From contig JACVTC010000473.1 in assembly GCA_016946835.1 (NCBI GenBank), forward strand, positions 1 to 24,960: a stretch of DNA of 24,960 nucleotides, read 5' to 3'. The DNA is from Neocallimastix lanati (nom. inval.). Lineage: Eukaryota; Neocallimastigomycota; Neocallimastigomycetes; Neocallimastigales; Neocallimastigaceae. The stretch's first letter is position 1; each line of letters starts with the position of its first letter. Shown here in pieces: positions 1 to 7,949 of the stretch. Position numbers and translations under genes: made by a program. The notes under the pieces were generated by a model that ran no database searches, was not told the origin of the DNA, and was given only the letters and a program-made list of their open reading frames with translations.

Positions 1-15
1 CCACTAAGACTCAAG

Positions 16-3000
16 CTAATCTATAGCTGAGTTATACTTTACTATATTTTTCAAATGAACATTACGATTCATTTGAATCATAGTATTTGGGTCCGCAAGT
101 GTTACGGTATTAAATTGTTTTTTTATTACTTTTAAAGGACCGACAAAATAAGGTTCTAATTTAGAACGACTAAAATTTCGAACAAGAACTAAATCACCGA
201 TTCTTATGTTTTTGGAATTTTTCATGCTATTTTTTTCTTCCCTTCGATTGGCCCAATATTTACTTGCGTTCTTTACATTTTCAGCTGCTTCCATGGTCCA
301 CCTATAATGTGAGATAAATTTTTCTAAAAGAATTTCATCTGAAGATTTATTCACTCCTTGTGTAGGTCTAGCAGCAATGTCGAAAGGCTGTTGATCCTCA
401 CGACCATAAACTAATTCGAAGCTAGAATGTTTGGTTACAGAATTCTTTGTAGTTCTAAGGGCCCACAAGGCTGAAGGTAATACCTCATCCCAGTCTTTAT
501 TTTCTTCACCAAGTAATCTCAATAATTTACCAATTTCTTTATTCCTATTTTCAACCAATCCATTACTTTCTGGGTGATAGGTAGTGGTAAATTTTACGTA
601 AACATCATATAAGTCCAGGAATATTTTAGTCATATCCGATGTAAATTGAACGCCATTATCCGTTGTAATGACTTGAGGAACTCCATGTCTAGCGAAAACA
701 TTTATTAAAAACTTAATGATGTCCTTAGATGTAATATTTTCAGTAGGTTCAGCCTCCACCCACTTTGTGAAATAATCCACCGCAACAATAATATATTGGT
801 TTTTATTAACAGTCTTTATTAAGGGACCAATAATATCAAGTCCAAGATGAGTAAAAGGGCCTTCAACTTCTGTTGGAATGTTTTCGGTTGGTTCTGGATA
901 TGGCTGAGGGCGATTTAACTGACATTTTTCGCATTTTGAAATTATCCGTTTTATATCGTTGACCATATCATTCCAGTAGTAACTTTTTCTAAGTCTTTGA
1001 TATGTTTTATAATAACCTTCATGGCCAACATGATGTGCTTCGAGAATTAATTTTAGTTTTTCATTTGTTTCGGTAACAAGTTTTCTATAATTATTTCCAT
1101 CTATAAAATAATCTATACCATCAATCTTTGTAAATTTTTCTTCAATAAATTCTTTAATTACTTTAGAAAGTGAATCATTTTCATCATCTTTATTCGTTTT
1201 TATAGCTAATACCTTTTGTTCTTTATCGTTCTTCATTCTAGATAAAGCGTCGGCTACTACATTCTTTTTACCTTGCTCATAGCGAATATCCACTTTTAGC
1301 ATACTTGCAGTCAAACACCATCTTGTTTGTCGTGCATTATTCGGTTCCTTATTATTAAATAAACCTAGTAGAGGTTTGTGATCTGTAAAGACTATGGTTC
1401 TAAAGGGGCTTCCCATAATATAAGGTTTTAATTTAGTAATACAATAATATAAAGCCGTTCCTTCCAAATCGGTTATTCCATAATTCTTTTCTGCTTTGGT
1501 TAAGCTACGGCTAATGAAATGAATCGGGTGTTCTATTTCTGATTCGTCTTTCTGCAATAAAACTCCACCAATACCTTCATATGATGCATCTGTTCGAATA
1601 ATGAATTCTTTGGAAAAATCAGGATATTTTAAAATAGGAGCATTAATTAATTTTTCTTTTAATTTGGTAAAACTTTGTTTTTGTTCATTATTCCATTTAT
1701 ATTTTACGCCTTTTCTTAATAGCTTACAAAGAGGAGCTGCGGTTTGAGTATATTCATTTATAAAGTTCCTATAATATCCTACAGCACCTAAGAATGATCT
1801 TAACTCATGTATATTCGTGGGTTCTTTCCAGGCTTTAATTGCTTCAATTTTACTATTTTGAGGACTAAGACCCTTAGTAGAAATCTTGTGACCAAGAACT
1901 TCAACTTCCGTTTGCATAAAGTGACATTTTTCAATATTAATTTTTAATTTATGTTCCTTGAAGATTGCTAATACCTGTTTTATGTGTTGGATATGTTCTT
2001 CGACAGTTTTTGAATATATAAGTATATCATCAATAAAGTTGAAAACACATTTTCCGATTAAAGGAAATAAAATTCTATTCATTTCCCGTTGGAAGGTAGC
2101 CGGAGCTCCAGTTAATCCAAAAGGCATAACTTTGAATTGGTAGTTGCCAAATTTGATTGTAAAACTGGTTATTTCAACGCTTTCTTCGTCCATTAGGATT
2201 TGATGGTAACCTGAGTATAGGTCCATAGTAGTAAAGATTTTGGCACCATCTAGACTGTCAAATATCTCGTCAATATATGGAAGGGCATAAGAGTCTTTTT
2301 CGGTTAGATCATTCACCTTGCGGTAGTCCACACACAATCTCCATTTTCCATTAGCCTTTGGGACCACAACAACAGGTGAAGACCATTCTGAATAAGATGG
2401 TACAACTAGCTTTTTCTTAATAAGTTTAATTAGTTCTTCTTTAATAATATCCGATTTAAATTTGGTTACTCTGTAACATCTTTGTTTAACAGGTTTTGCG
2501 TTCGCTTTCAAGTTAATTTTATGAGGGGCCAAGTCTGACGGTGTTAATTCTTCAGAAGATGTCGCTATAATGTCCAAGTTTTCTTCAAGTAATTTTACTA
2601 TTACATCTTTATAATCTTTACAAAGGCTTGCTAAAAATTTTTCATCATGGATATACTCTTGCGGAGATAGACCTTCAAGTTTCTTTAATTCATTAGTTGT
2701 GTCTTCATCTTCAAGTATTTTCCTTACTATACATACTAATTTTTCTTCTTCTTGGAAATTATTATTAATAGGAGCTATAACGTCGATTAGTCCTTGAGAA
2801 TTAAATTGACATAAACTATATCTTATAGGATGGATAAAAAGATTGTGTTCTACTTGAGATTGAAAATTAATCAACAAATCATAAAATGGGTCATCATCAT
2901 CAATTATACGAAAATTTACTATCATTTTATAATCATTAATCTTAACAGGTATTCGTACAATAATTCCTTCCGAATACTCATCATTCTTAGTCGCTAAACG

Positions 3001-4128
3001 TATCCTTCCACGACTAATACCTACTTCTTCATAATTTCCAGGTAATTTCTCATAAAATTTTTTTGTGATAACATTGAGGTTACTACAAGAATCAATAAGT
3101 GCTTTACCAGGAATTTCATCTACTGTTACATCAACCATGGCAATATCTTCTTCTGAGGTTTCCTTACTTTTGCTAATATAAGAGTGATCAATATTATTTA
3201 CCAAAGTAGCAGCAGCAATAGTATTGTTTAATGCACCTATTATTTTCTTTTCAGGTTTTTCTAATTTTAATCCTTGACTTACTTGACTTCTGACTTTTGG
3301 AGAAACATTGAGGAGCTGACCGAAACTAATATTACACTTGGTTTCATTCAAATCTTGTAAAACATCATATTCTTCCTGATCCTTACACATCTTGATGTTC
3401 CTAAGCGTTCTACTAATTGTTGCTTTTTCTTTAGGCTCTTGAAAATCTATGAGCTTCTGTAATGTAATATTCTCATGATCTTCGTCATTAAGCTTTTCAG
3501 GAACTTTAATAACTTCCATTTCATTGATTTGTTTTGTTTTAATAATTTTATCGTTTTCATTATCGATTAATTTATTTAATCGTTGATGCATTTTATCACT
3601 AATAGTACTGATGCTATTTCTTTGTTTTGAAGAATCCAGACTTTGCTTTTCTCTTATAGTAATATTATCCTCCCTTTCCTTCCTTTTTCCCTTGTTATTT
3701 CCAAAGTTAGCTCTTTCTTTGTTTCGAATTTGTTTTTCTTTGGCTTTCTCAATATTTATATTAGGCTGCGCCATTATCGAAGGATGTAGTTGATTTTTAT
3801 TTTTAACAATTATTCTATTTTCTATTTCTTTCTCTTTTATCTTTCTTATTGCAGGAGTTGTTATAGGGGTAGGATTATCTTTGAGACTTTTACGTTGTCT
3901 CTTTTCATTATTTTCACTAGTTTCATCGTTAGTCGTCAACTTCCTTTTTGTCGCACTAACTATAAATTCTACATCATTCTCATTATCGGATTCTTTGTGA
4001 GTTTCATTAGTGTAGGAAGCATCTTCTTTTTCTTCCTTATTATAATCTTTTGTACTACTAGGAATAGATTTGTATTGTAATGAAGCTATTTTATTTTTAT
4101 AGGGAGTGCTTCCTCTCCCTTTTAGTGG
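16..4128 (-). CDS. pol: Pol polyprotein of element 1 (PR-RT-RH-IN), expressed by -1 frameshift
   Basis: Encodes the enzymes that copy the element RNA into DNA and integrate it. The frame is open from the slippery site at 4128-4134. Residue numbers here count from the TTG codon at 3939, so about 63 further residues precede it in the fusion. Retropepsin-like protease: LIDSCSN with Asp about 283. Reverse transcriptase: MDLYSGYHQ, MPFGLTGAPATFQ, and FIDD with the Asp pair at 637-638. RNase H: RTDAS, TDLEG and TDHKPL, followed by VVADALSR. Integrase: a zinc-binding HHVGHEG...CEKCQ region and a D,D35E core with Asp about 1035 (GLDIIGP), Asp about 1094 (TTDNGVQF) and Glu about 1130 (GLVENRNKEIG). 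The C-terminus carries a GPY/F-like module (YFVGPLKVIK); no chromodomain is visible. An N-terminal basic stretch has SLKDNPTPITTPAIRK, shared with the other two elements. The protease has DSC where DSG or DTG is usual. The frame is intact, with no internal stop. Confidence 0.95.
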   Translation of the reverse strand, partial: PLKGRGSTPYKNKIASLQYKSIPSSTKDYNKEEKEDASYTNETHKESDNENDVEFIVSATKRKLTTNDETSENNEKRQRKSLKDNPTPITTPAIRKIKEKEIENRIIVKNKNQLHPSIMAQPNINIEKAKEKQIRNKERANFGNNKGKRKEREDNITIREKQSLDSSKQRNSISTISDKMHQRLNKLIDNENDKIIKTKQINEMEVIKVPEKLNDEDHENITLQKLIDFQEPKEKATISRTLRNIKMCKDQEEYDVLQDLNETKCNISFGQLLNVSPKVRSQVSQGLKLEKPEKKIIGALNNTIAAATLVNNIDHSYISKSKETSEEDIAMVDVTVDEIPGKALIDSCSNLNVITKKFYEKLPGNYEEVGISRGRIRLATKNDEYSEGIIVRIPVKINDYKMIVNFRIIDDDDPFYDLLINFQSQVEHNLFIHPIRYSLCQFNSQGLIDVIAPINNNFQEEEKLVCIVRKILEDEDTTNELKKLEGLSPQEYIHDEKFLASLCKDYKDVIVKLLEENLDIIATSSEELTPSDLAPHKINLKANAKPVKQRCYRVTKFKSDIIKEELIKLIKKKLVVPSYSEWSSPVVVVPKANGKWRLCVDYRKVNDLTEKDSYALPYIDEIFDSLDGAKIFTTMDLYSGYHQILMDEESVEITSFTIKFGNYQFKVMPFGLTGAPATFQREMNRILFPLIGKCVFNFIDDILIYSKTVEEHIQHIKQVLAIFKEHKLKINIEKCHFMQTEVEVLGHKISTKGLSPQNSKIEAIKAWKEPTNIHELRSFLGAVGYYRNFINEYTQTAAPLCKLLRKGVKYKWNNEQKQSFTKLKEKLINAPILKYPDFSKEFIIRTDASYEGIGGVLLQKDESEIEHPIHFISRSLTKAEKNYGITDLEGTALYYCITKLKPYIMGSPFRTIVFTDHKPLLGLFNNKEPNNARQTRWCLTASMLKVDIRYEQGKKNVVADALSRMKNDKEQKVLAIKTNKDDENDSLSKVIKEFIEEKFTKIDGIDYFIDGNNYRKLVTETNEKLKLILEAHHVGHEGYYKTYQRLRKSYYWNDMVNDIKRIISKCEKCQLNRPQPYPEPTENIPTEVEGPFTHLGLDIIGPLIKTVNKNQYIIVAVDYFTKWVEAEPTENITSKDIIKFLINVFARHGVPQVITTDNGVQFTSDMTKIFLDLYDVYVKFTTTYHPESNGLVENRNKEIGKLLRLLGEENKDWDEVLPSALWALRTTKNSVTKHSSFELVYGREDQQPFDIAARPTQGVNKSSDEILLEKFISHYRWTMEAAENVKNASKYWANRREEKNSMKNSKNIRIGDLVLVRNFSRSKLEPYFVGPLKVIKKQFNTVTLADPNTMIQMNRNVHLKNIVKYNSAID

Positions 4129-4134
4129 TTTAAA
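4082..4134 (-). promoter_or_regulatory. -1 ribosomal frameshift cassette of element 1 (slippery site + H-type pseudoknot)
   Basis: Read on the minus strand, the gag frame reaches T TTA AAC (4134-4128), then CAC and the stop TAA. The spacer is 8 nt. Stem 1 is GGGAG (4119-4115) with CTCCC (4106-4102), around the 8-nt loop AGGAAGCA. Loop bases GAAGC (4112-4108) are complementary to GCTTC (4086-4082), giving stem 2. The connecting loop is 15 nt and A-rich. The -1 frame is open straight into pol. Heptamer type, spacer and fold match known -1 frameshift pseudoknots. Element 2 repeats the whole layout with identical lengths. Confidence 0.88.
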
Positions 4135-5054
4135 GATTTTCCACTATATAACCGTTTCTTATTTTCTTGAATAATTGCATTTAACTTAGGACAATTATAC
4201 TGCAAATGTCCTGGATCACTACAATAAAAACAGGCTTTAATGGTAAGATTTTTCATTTTTTTTGTTAAGTCCTCCAATTCGTAATCTTTATTTCTTTTTG
4301 GGCTTCTAACTTCATAATTCTCTCTTACTACTTTTCTGTTGTTTTGATAATTATTCCTGATATTTATTCTTGGGTTGACAATTTCAGTTGAGTACTCCTT
4401 TGAGAGTCTCAAACTCATTACTCTATCAACCTTTTCGGCAATGTCAAACGCCCGATTTAAAGAAATGTAATCCTTAAGGGAGACCTTTTTCCAAGCTTCT
4501 TCATTGTTCCTAAGAGCATCAATATAATCGAGAACACTGACTCGCTTCTTTCTTTTCTTATCTAATTTCAAATATATGGATCGGAAACGAGTATTAAAGT
4601 CTTTTACTCGCTCATTTCTTTTAATTCTTAAAGCACGGAGCTCACGAAGTAACATATTCTGGTCTTCTTTAAGACCATAAAAAGTTTCTATTGCTTCTAC
4701 AATTTCCTTTAAGGAAGGATATTCATCTTTTTTCTTTTCTTCTGAATCAGATTCTTCTTCTTCTTCGTCCTCACTTTCTGATTCAGAATCGGTACTGTAA
4801 CTCTCAATTAAATCCTGGATAACTTCGCGAGGCTCTCCAGTAGACGTGAGTAAGCAGGCGGTAAAAATCTTTTTGGGATCAGTAACTTCCTCAAGTTTTA
4901 TCCATAATCGGATTTCTGATTCCCAAGATTTGATATCGAGATTTTCCTTTGAAATTTTCTCGATATCTTTTAATTCCTTTTTTAATTCTTTAAAATTGAT
5001 TTTATTTTCAGCCATTTGAAAATTTAAAAATGGTATTAATGCTATGATATCCAA
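4122..5054 (-). CDS. gag: Gag of element 1 (capsid/nucleocapsid)
   Basis: Structural protein that should assemble the virus-like particle and bind element RNA. 310 residues if the first ATG (5054) is used. The ATG at residue 14 (MAENKINFKELKKELKD) aligns better with the element 2 Gag and may be the true start. A capsid-like helical region includes NLDIKSWESEIRLWI, FTACLLTSTGEPREVI, ETFYGLKEDQNMLLRELRAL and the SVLDYIDAL segment. A strongly acidic Ser/Glu/Asp patch sits near residues 87-110. A CCHC zinc knuckle CFYCSDPGHLQYNC lies at about 275-288, followed by PKLN. The protein ends SLNH directly on the frameshift site. It is clearly homologous along its length to the element 2 Gag. Confidence 0.93.
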   Translation of the reverse strand: MDIIALIPFLNFQMAENKINFKELKKELKDIEKISKENLDIKSWESEIRLWIKLEEVTDPKKIFTACLLTSTGEPREVIQDLIESYSTDSESESEDEEEEESDSEEKKKDEYPSLKEIVEAIETFYGLKEDQNMLLRELRALRIKRNERVKDFNTRFRSIYLKLDKKRKKRVSVLDYIDALRNNEEAWKKVSLKDYISLNRAFDIAEKVDRVMSLRLSKEYSTEIVNPRINIRNNYQNNRKVVRENYEVRSPKRNKDYELEDLTKKMKNLTIKACFYCSDPGHLQYNCPKLNAIIQENKKRLYSGKSLNH

Positions 5055-5133
5055 TTTAAAAATATGTTTACTTTAAAAATATATTTAATAACAAAAAAAA
5101 TAAATTTATCTTTGTTTTATAATAATATAATTA

Positions 5134-5305
5134 TGGACTCAGAAAACCCTCTGACAATCCAATTCTTTATTCCAATAATAATTCAGACTCAGAATCTCTC
5201 TCTGAAAATCTGATAAATTAATTCAGACTCGAAAACACCCTCCGAAAATCTGAAACTAAAAAAAAAATAAATTCAGACTCAAAAACGCAATTTGAAAATC
5301 TGAAG
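5134..5305. repeat. Four degenerate hairpin repeats upstream of element 1 gag
   Basis: Four units, near 5134-5162, 5184-5215, 5222-5254 and 5274-5305, share a CAGACTC start (GGACTC in the first) and a GAAAATCTGA end (degenerate in the first). In units 2-4 TCAGA and TCTGA can pair, so each folds into a small hairpin. They sit in the leader just 5' of gag, read from the minus strand. No counterpart was seen ahead of the element 2 gag. Role unknown. Confidence 0.6.
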
Positions 5306-5616
5306 CTTTTTATTATGAATTTTAATGTTTATTATATTCTCTTAAGCATTAATACACAAAATATGTATATCTTAATCTTTTTTTTTTAAATTTATTTGTA
5401 GTAATAACTTCTTTATTTAATTTTATTTAATATATTTATTTCCTTTATTAAAATAATTAATATAACATAAAGCAAATTGTATAAATACTTAAATAATAAT
5501 AATAATGTATATTTATTTTTATTTTTATTTCTTTTTTGTATATATTTATTATTCTATTAATTCTTTGTTATAACATTTAATGAAATATTAAATAAAAAGT
5601 TAAAATACAAGCCAAA
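5306..5616. other. AT-rich leader segment, nothing recognised
   Basis: Almost pure A/T with short homopolymers and AAT/TTA runs. No convincing coding frame, structured GC-richer patch or repeat was seen. Confidence 0.5.
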
Positions 5617-5867
5617 CTATATAGTGTTGAACCATCAAATATATAGCTTGTTAACCCTTCTTACAATAAGTCCCCTTAGCTCTTTATTGATAAGTTGATA
5701 ATGTCGATTGTTAATTATTAAGAAACTTAATAAAAAGAAGGTAGCAATATTAAATTCTTTTTAATTTGGCTAACTTATTGTTAGTAATAAAGAAGATAAT
5801 AACGTATCCTTCCCAGTATCAACAAGATCAAAACATTAAAGTATTATGTGTGGGTGTTCAACTATCC
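5617..5867. mobile_element. Possible small inverted-terminus element (MITE-like or solo LTR)
   Basis: The left end reads ATAGTGTTGAAC and the right end GTTCAACTAT, an imperfect inverted repeat bounding ~250 bp of somewhat GC-richer DNA (for example TTAACCCTTCTTAC, AAGTCCCCTTAGC) inside the AT-rich leader. Just beyond it, CAACT...AGTTG around 5859-5881 can form a hairpin enclosing CCCGCG. No clear target-site duplication was found. A solo LTR starting TGTTGAACC is an alternative. Confidence 0.3.
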
Positions 5868-5889
5868 CGCGTAGAGAGTTGTAAGACAG

Positions 5890-6351
5890 CTTATTTATAT
5901 TTTTCTTTTTAATTAAAATTTAATTAATTATATAACGAATAATAGAAAATTTAACACACACACAAAAAAAAAAATTTCAATTATAAAAATTTCAAAAAAA
6001 ATTTAATTATATAAAATCATAAAAATAATACAATTATATGAAAAATAATAATAATCTAATTTTATATATTCTATATATATATATTGTACATGTATATATT
6101 AAAAAAAATAAAATAAACTGATAAACATAAAAAAAAATTACAATTTATTATTTAGAATTATTAATATAAAAAAAAAATTTATTTATAAAATTTATTCTTA
6201 TTAAAAAAAAATTAAAAATTTGTACTACAAAAAAAAAAAAATTTTGCTTATTATTTTAATATTTATCATTAATTAAAAAAAAATATATTTTTTTTTTTTT
6301 TTTTTTTACATATATAAATCTATATCTATGATAATACTATTGGTTAAAAAA

Positions 6352-6406
<55 letters not shown>

Positions 6407-6600
6407 GTTTGTTCTACACTAAAGAAAAATTTAATTTATTATCTATTAAAAAAAAAATTTATTAATGAAATATTTATTATTTTAATAAAAGGAAAAAAAA
6501 TATATATATTTTTATTTTATTGCAAAAAAAAAAAAAATAATAATAATAATAATAGGCGAACAAATTTATAAAAGCCTAAAATAAAAATAAAAAAAACTAT
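5890..6600. other. AT-rich homopolymer region with a T46 tract
   Basis: Nothing coding is visible. It contains many A and T runs, the largest being ten A followed by about 46 T at 6346-6401, and an AAT microsatellite near 6537-6554. On the minus strand an 8-nt T run (plus-strand A run 6589-6596) lies downstream of the structured island and could act as a Pol III stop. Confidence 0.5.
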
Positions 6601-6632
6601 ATATTTTAACGTCACTTCGCAAGAATGACCAG

Positions 6633-6808
6633 GGTTTTATCAGGGATCGAACCTGACCCACCTCTTATTTTCTGCGCGAGTAAACATACTATCACCTGTT
6701 GAAGTGTGTAGTTGCCTTCAGCGTGAAGGTTTTATCGTTCTAGGGCGTATTTGCCTAATTGTCAAGGATTTGTTCCTTGAGATACTCGCGTTTACAATCT
6801 ACAAAACC
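6633..6808 (-). ncRNA. Candidate structured RNA with tRNA-like 3' end (T-arm + acceptor)
   Basis: In GC-poor DNA this ~180-nt island is conspicuously GC-richer. Minus-strand pairing: acceptor-like GGTTTTG (6808-6802) with TAAAACC (6639-6633), 7 bp with one G-T; T-arm TCAGG TTCGATC CCTGA (6656-6640), a perfect 5-bp stem with a 7-nt loop whose GGTTCGATCCC fits a Pol III B box; internal stem CGCGAGTA (6790-6783) with TACTCGCG (6682-6675); hairpins at 6780-6762 (7 bp, 5-nt loop) and 6729-6715 (6 bp, 3-nt loop). A T8 run follows downstream near 6596-6589. No canonical anticodon arm was found, so it is not an ordinary tRNA. It could be a host Pol III transcript, a tRNA-derived SINE, or part of the element 1 leader. 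Further structure may continue to about 6890. Confidence 0.5.
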
Positions 6809-6839
6809 TTGCAAAATTGTAAATAAGAGTTTATAAAAT

Positions 6840-6886
6840 TAATATCCTGCAAGCTAACACTGTCTTACTCGAATATTAACTTCGTA
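6840..6886 (-). other. Additional hairpin beside the structured island
   Basis: On the minus strand TTAATATTC pairs with GGATATTAA around a ~23-nt loop rich in G and C for this region (GACAGTGTTAGCTTGC). It may be a 5' extension of the neighbouring structured RNA. The 6890-7066 stretch beyond is AT-rich with a T15-16 tract and nothing recognised. Confidence 0.35.
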
Positions 6887-7066
6887 AATTTGTTAACTTT
6901 TTATTATTTTTTTTTTATTATTATTTTTTATCTATAATCTATAATTAAATAAAGTTACTACAAAAACTAAAGTTTTCCAAAGTTTTTTTTTTTTTTTTTA
7001 AGATAACTTTTATTATTATTAATATTAATATTAAATTATTAATTATTATTATTTAACAAAACTTAT

Positions 7067-7227
7067 GGATAATCTGATAGTATACCCTGTCTGACGTGCA
7101 GCTTGCCTCTTCACGGCGTCATGCCACGCGGGTACCACGGCTACTGTATTCAATATAAAATACAGCAGTCCAGAGCCTACTAGCCCAATTACTATGTAGG
7201 TTAAACTTAGCCCGGAAATCTATATCC
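7067..7227 (-). ncRNA. Structured leader module, element 1 copy
   Basis: A ~160-nt GC-richer block lying on the minus strand between primer-binding site and gag. Outer stem GGATA/TATCC is at the ends (7227-7223 with 7071-7067). Internal hairpins include CTGTATT/AATACAG, GCC/GGC around GTGAAGA, and CCTAC/GTAGG. The same block occurs in plus sense at 9406-9569 ahead of element 2 gag. Several stems differ in sequence between the copies but remain complementary, which supports a functional RNA fold. Its position after the primer site suggests packaging, dimerisation or translation control. No match to a named RNA family was recognised. Confidence 0.7.
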
Positions 7228-7284
7228 AAGGCTTTGTTAAATAATTTAATTAATAAATAATATTAAATTTTATTTTTCTAATAT

Positions 7285-7302
7285 TCCCCGATATCTCCAC
7301 CA
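7285..7302 (-). other. Primer-binding site of element 1
   Basis: Minus strand TGGTGGAGATATCGGGGA starts 7 nt after the LTR end. It is complementary to a tRNA 3' end of the form ...CCCGATATCTCCACCA. The same 18 nt occur after the element 2 LTR. The tRNA identity was not determined. Confidence 0.75.
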
Positions 7303-7309
7303 TAAATTA

Positions 7310-7792
7310 TGTTATGGTTCGGGTTTTATTAGAATTTTTATTTAATTATTTATTTTTAATATTTTTCTGTCTACATTTTAATTATTGAAAAACTTCACTT
7401 ATTTATACTTTTTGAAAAAAAATAAATATGTAAAGCCTTTCTACATTTTATTATCATATTTAAAAAAAATATTTACTATTACTAATTACTTAAAATTTTA
7501 TATTAATCTAAATTAACTAATTCATAAGTATTTTTATTTTAATAAATTTTGTTTACATAATTTTATATTATTTTTCATATACTAAAACTAAATTATTTAA
7601 TATATACGAAAAGTAACAAACAAAATTTAAAAAGATTTTACAGAAAAATAAAGTTATTTTAATCAAGAATGTTAATATAATATTCTTATATTTTATATAA
7701 AATAAATTTAAAAACTATAATATATTTAATATTTATTATTAATCAATTAAGATTTGATTTTATTTGTGGGAAATAAAAATATTAAATAATCA
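7310..7792 (-). repeat. LTR (minus sense), inferred 5' LTR of element 1
   Basis: 483 bp. In minus sense it runs TGATTATT...CCATAACA, with TG/CA termini. A TATA-like GTATAAATA is at 7408-7400, with AGGCTTTAC upstream at 7438-7430. It is almost identical to 7950-8440 in inverted orientation: homology stops exactly at the TG and CA ends, and only a handful of substitutions and a T-run length change were seen. A primer-binding site follows directly. Confidence 0.85.
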
Positions 7793-7949
7793 ATTTAAAA
7801 ATAAAATAAAATACTATAAAGAATACAAGTTTAATATTGATACAATATAATAATAATATAATAATATATTTGAAAATAAAAATAAAATATTAATATTGAT
7901 AATAAACACTTTAATAAAATAATAAAATTTAAGGTTAAATTATAGATAT
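7793..7949. other. Short AT-rich spacer between two head-to-head LTRs
   Basis: 157 bp of A/T-only style sequence, forming the loop of the LTR palindrome. No gene or site recognised. Confidence 0.6.

Larger units (their letters stand above)
1..7792 (-). mobile_element. Ty3/gypsy LTR retrotransposon, element 1 (3' LTR off window)
   Basis: Minus-sense order: 5' LTR 7792-7310, primer-binding site, structured module 7227-7067, long leader, gag, -1 frameshift cassette, pol with the order protease, reverse transcriptase, RNase H, integrase. That order is diagnostic of Ty3/gypsy (Metaviridae). gag and pol are both uninterrupted, so the copy may be young. The 3' LTR would lie left of position 1. Assigning the LTR at 7310-7792 to this element is inference: it rests on element 2 having the same LTR, primer site and module order ahead of a homologous gag. 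The leader here is about 2.2 kb against about 0.5 kb in element 2, so nested insertions between 5055 and 7066 are likely. Confidence 0.85.

Noticed and set aside
3790-4080. Hydrophobic plus-strand frame of 96 residues resembling a membrane protein
   Set aside because: Antisense to the Lys/Glu/Asn-rich start of pol, which automatically gives Phe/Ile/Leu codons.
5045-5055. TGGATATCATAGC as primer-binding site for element 1
   Set aside because: Only loosely like an initiator-tRNA site, with no LTR end beside it. The site at 7285-7302 has an adjacent LTR and is shared with element 2.
6356-6401. T46 tract as a poly(A) tail of a retrogene
   Set aside because: No coding or LINE-like sequence precedes it on the corresponding strand; similar tracts occur throughout.
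6633-6808. Ordinary tRNA gene with an intron
   Set aside because: T-arm and acceptor fit, but no anticodon stem with a T33 loop could be assembled, and the CGCGAGTA stem conflicts with a D-arm.
7067-7227. Hammerhead or other known self-cleaving ribozyme in the structured module
   Set aside because: CTGATAG is present on the opposite strand, but no CTGANGA/GAAA core is found in either sense.
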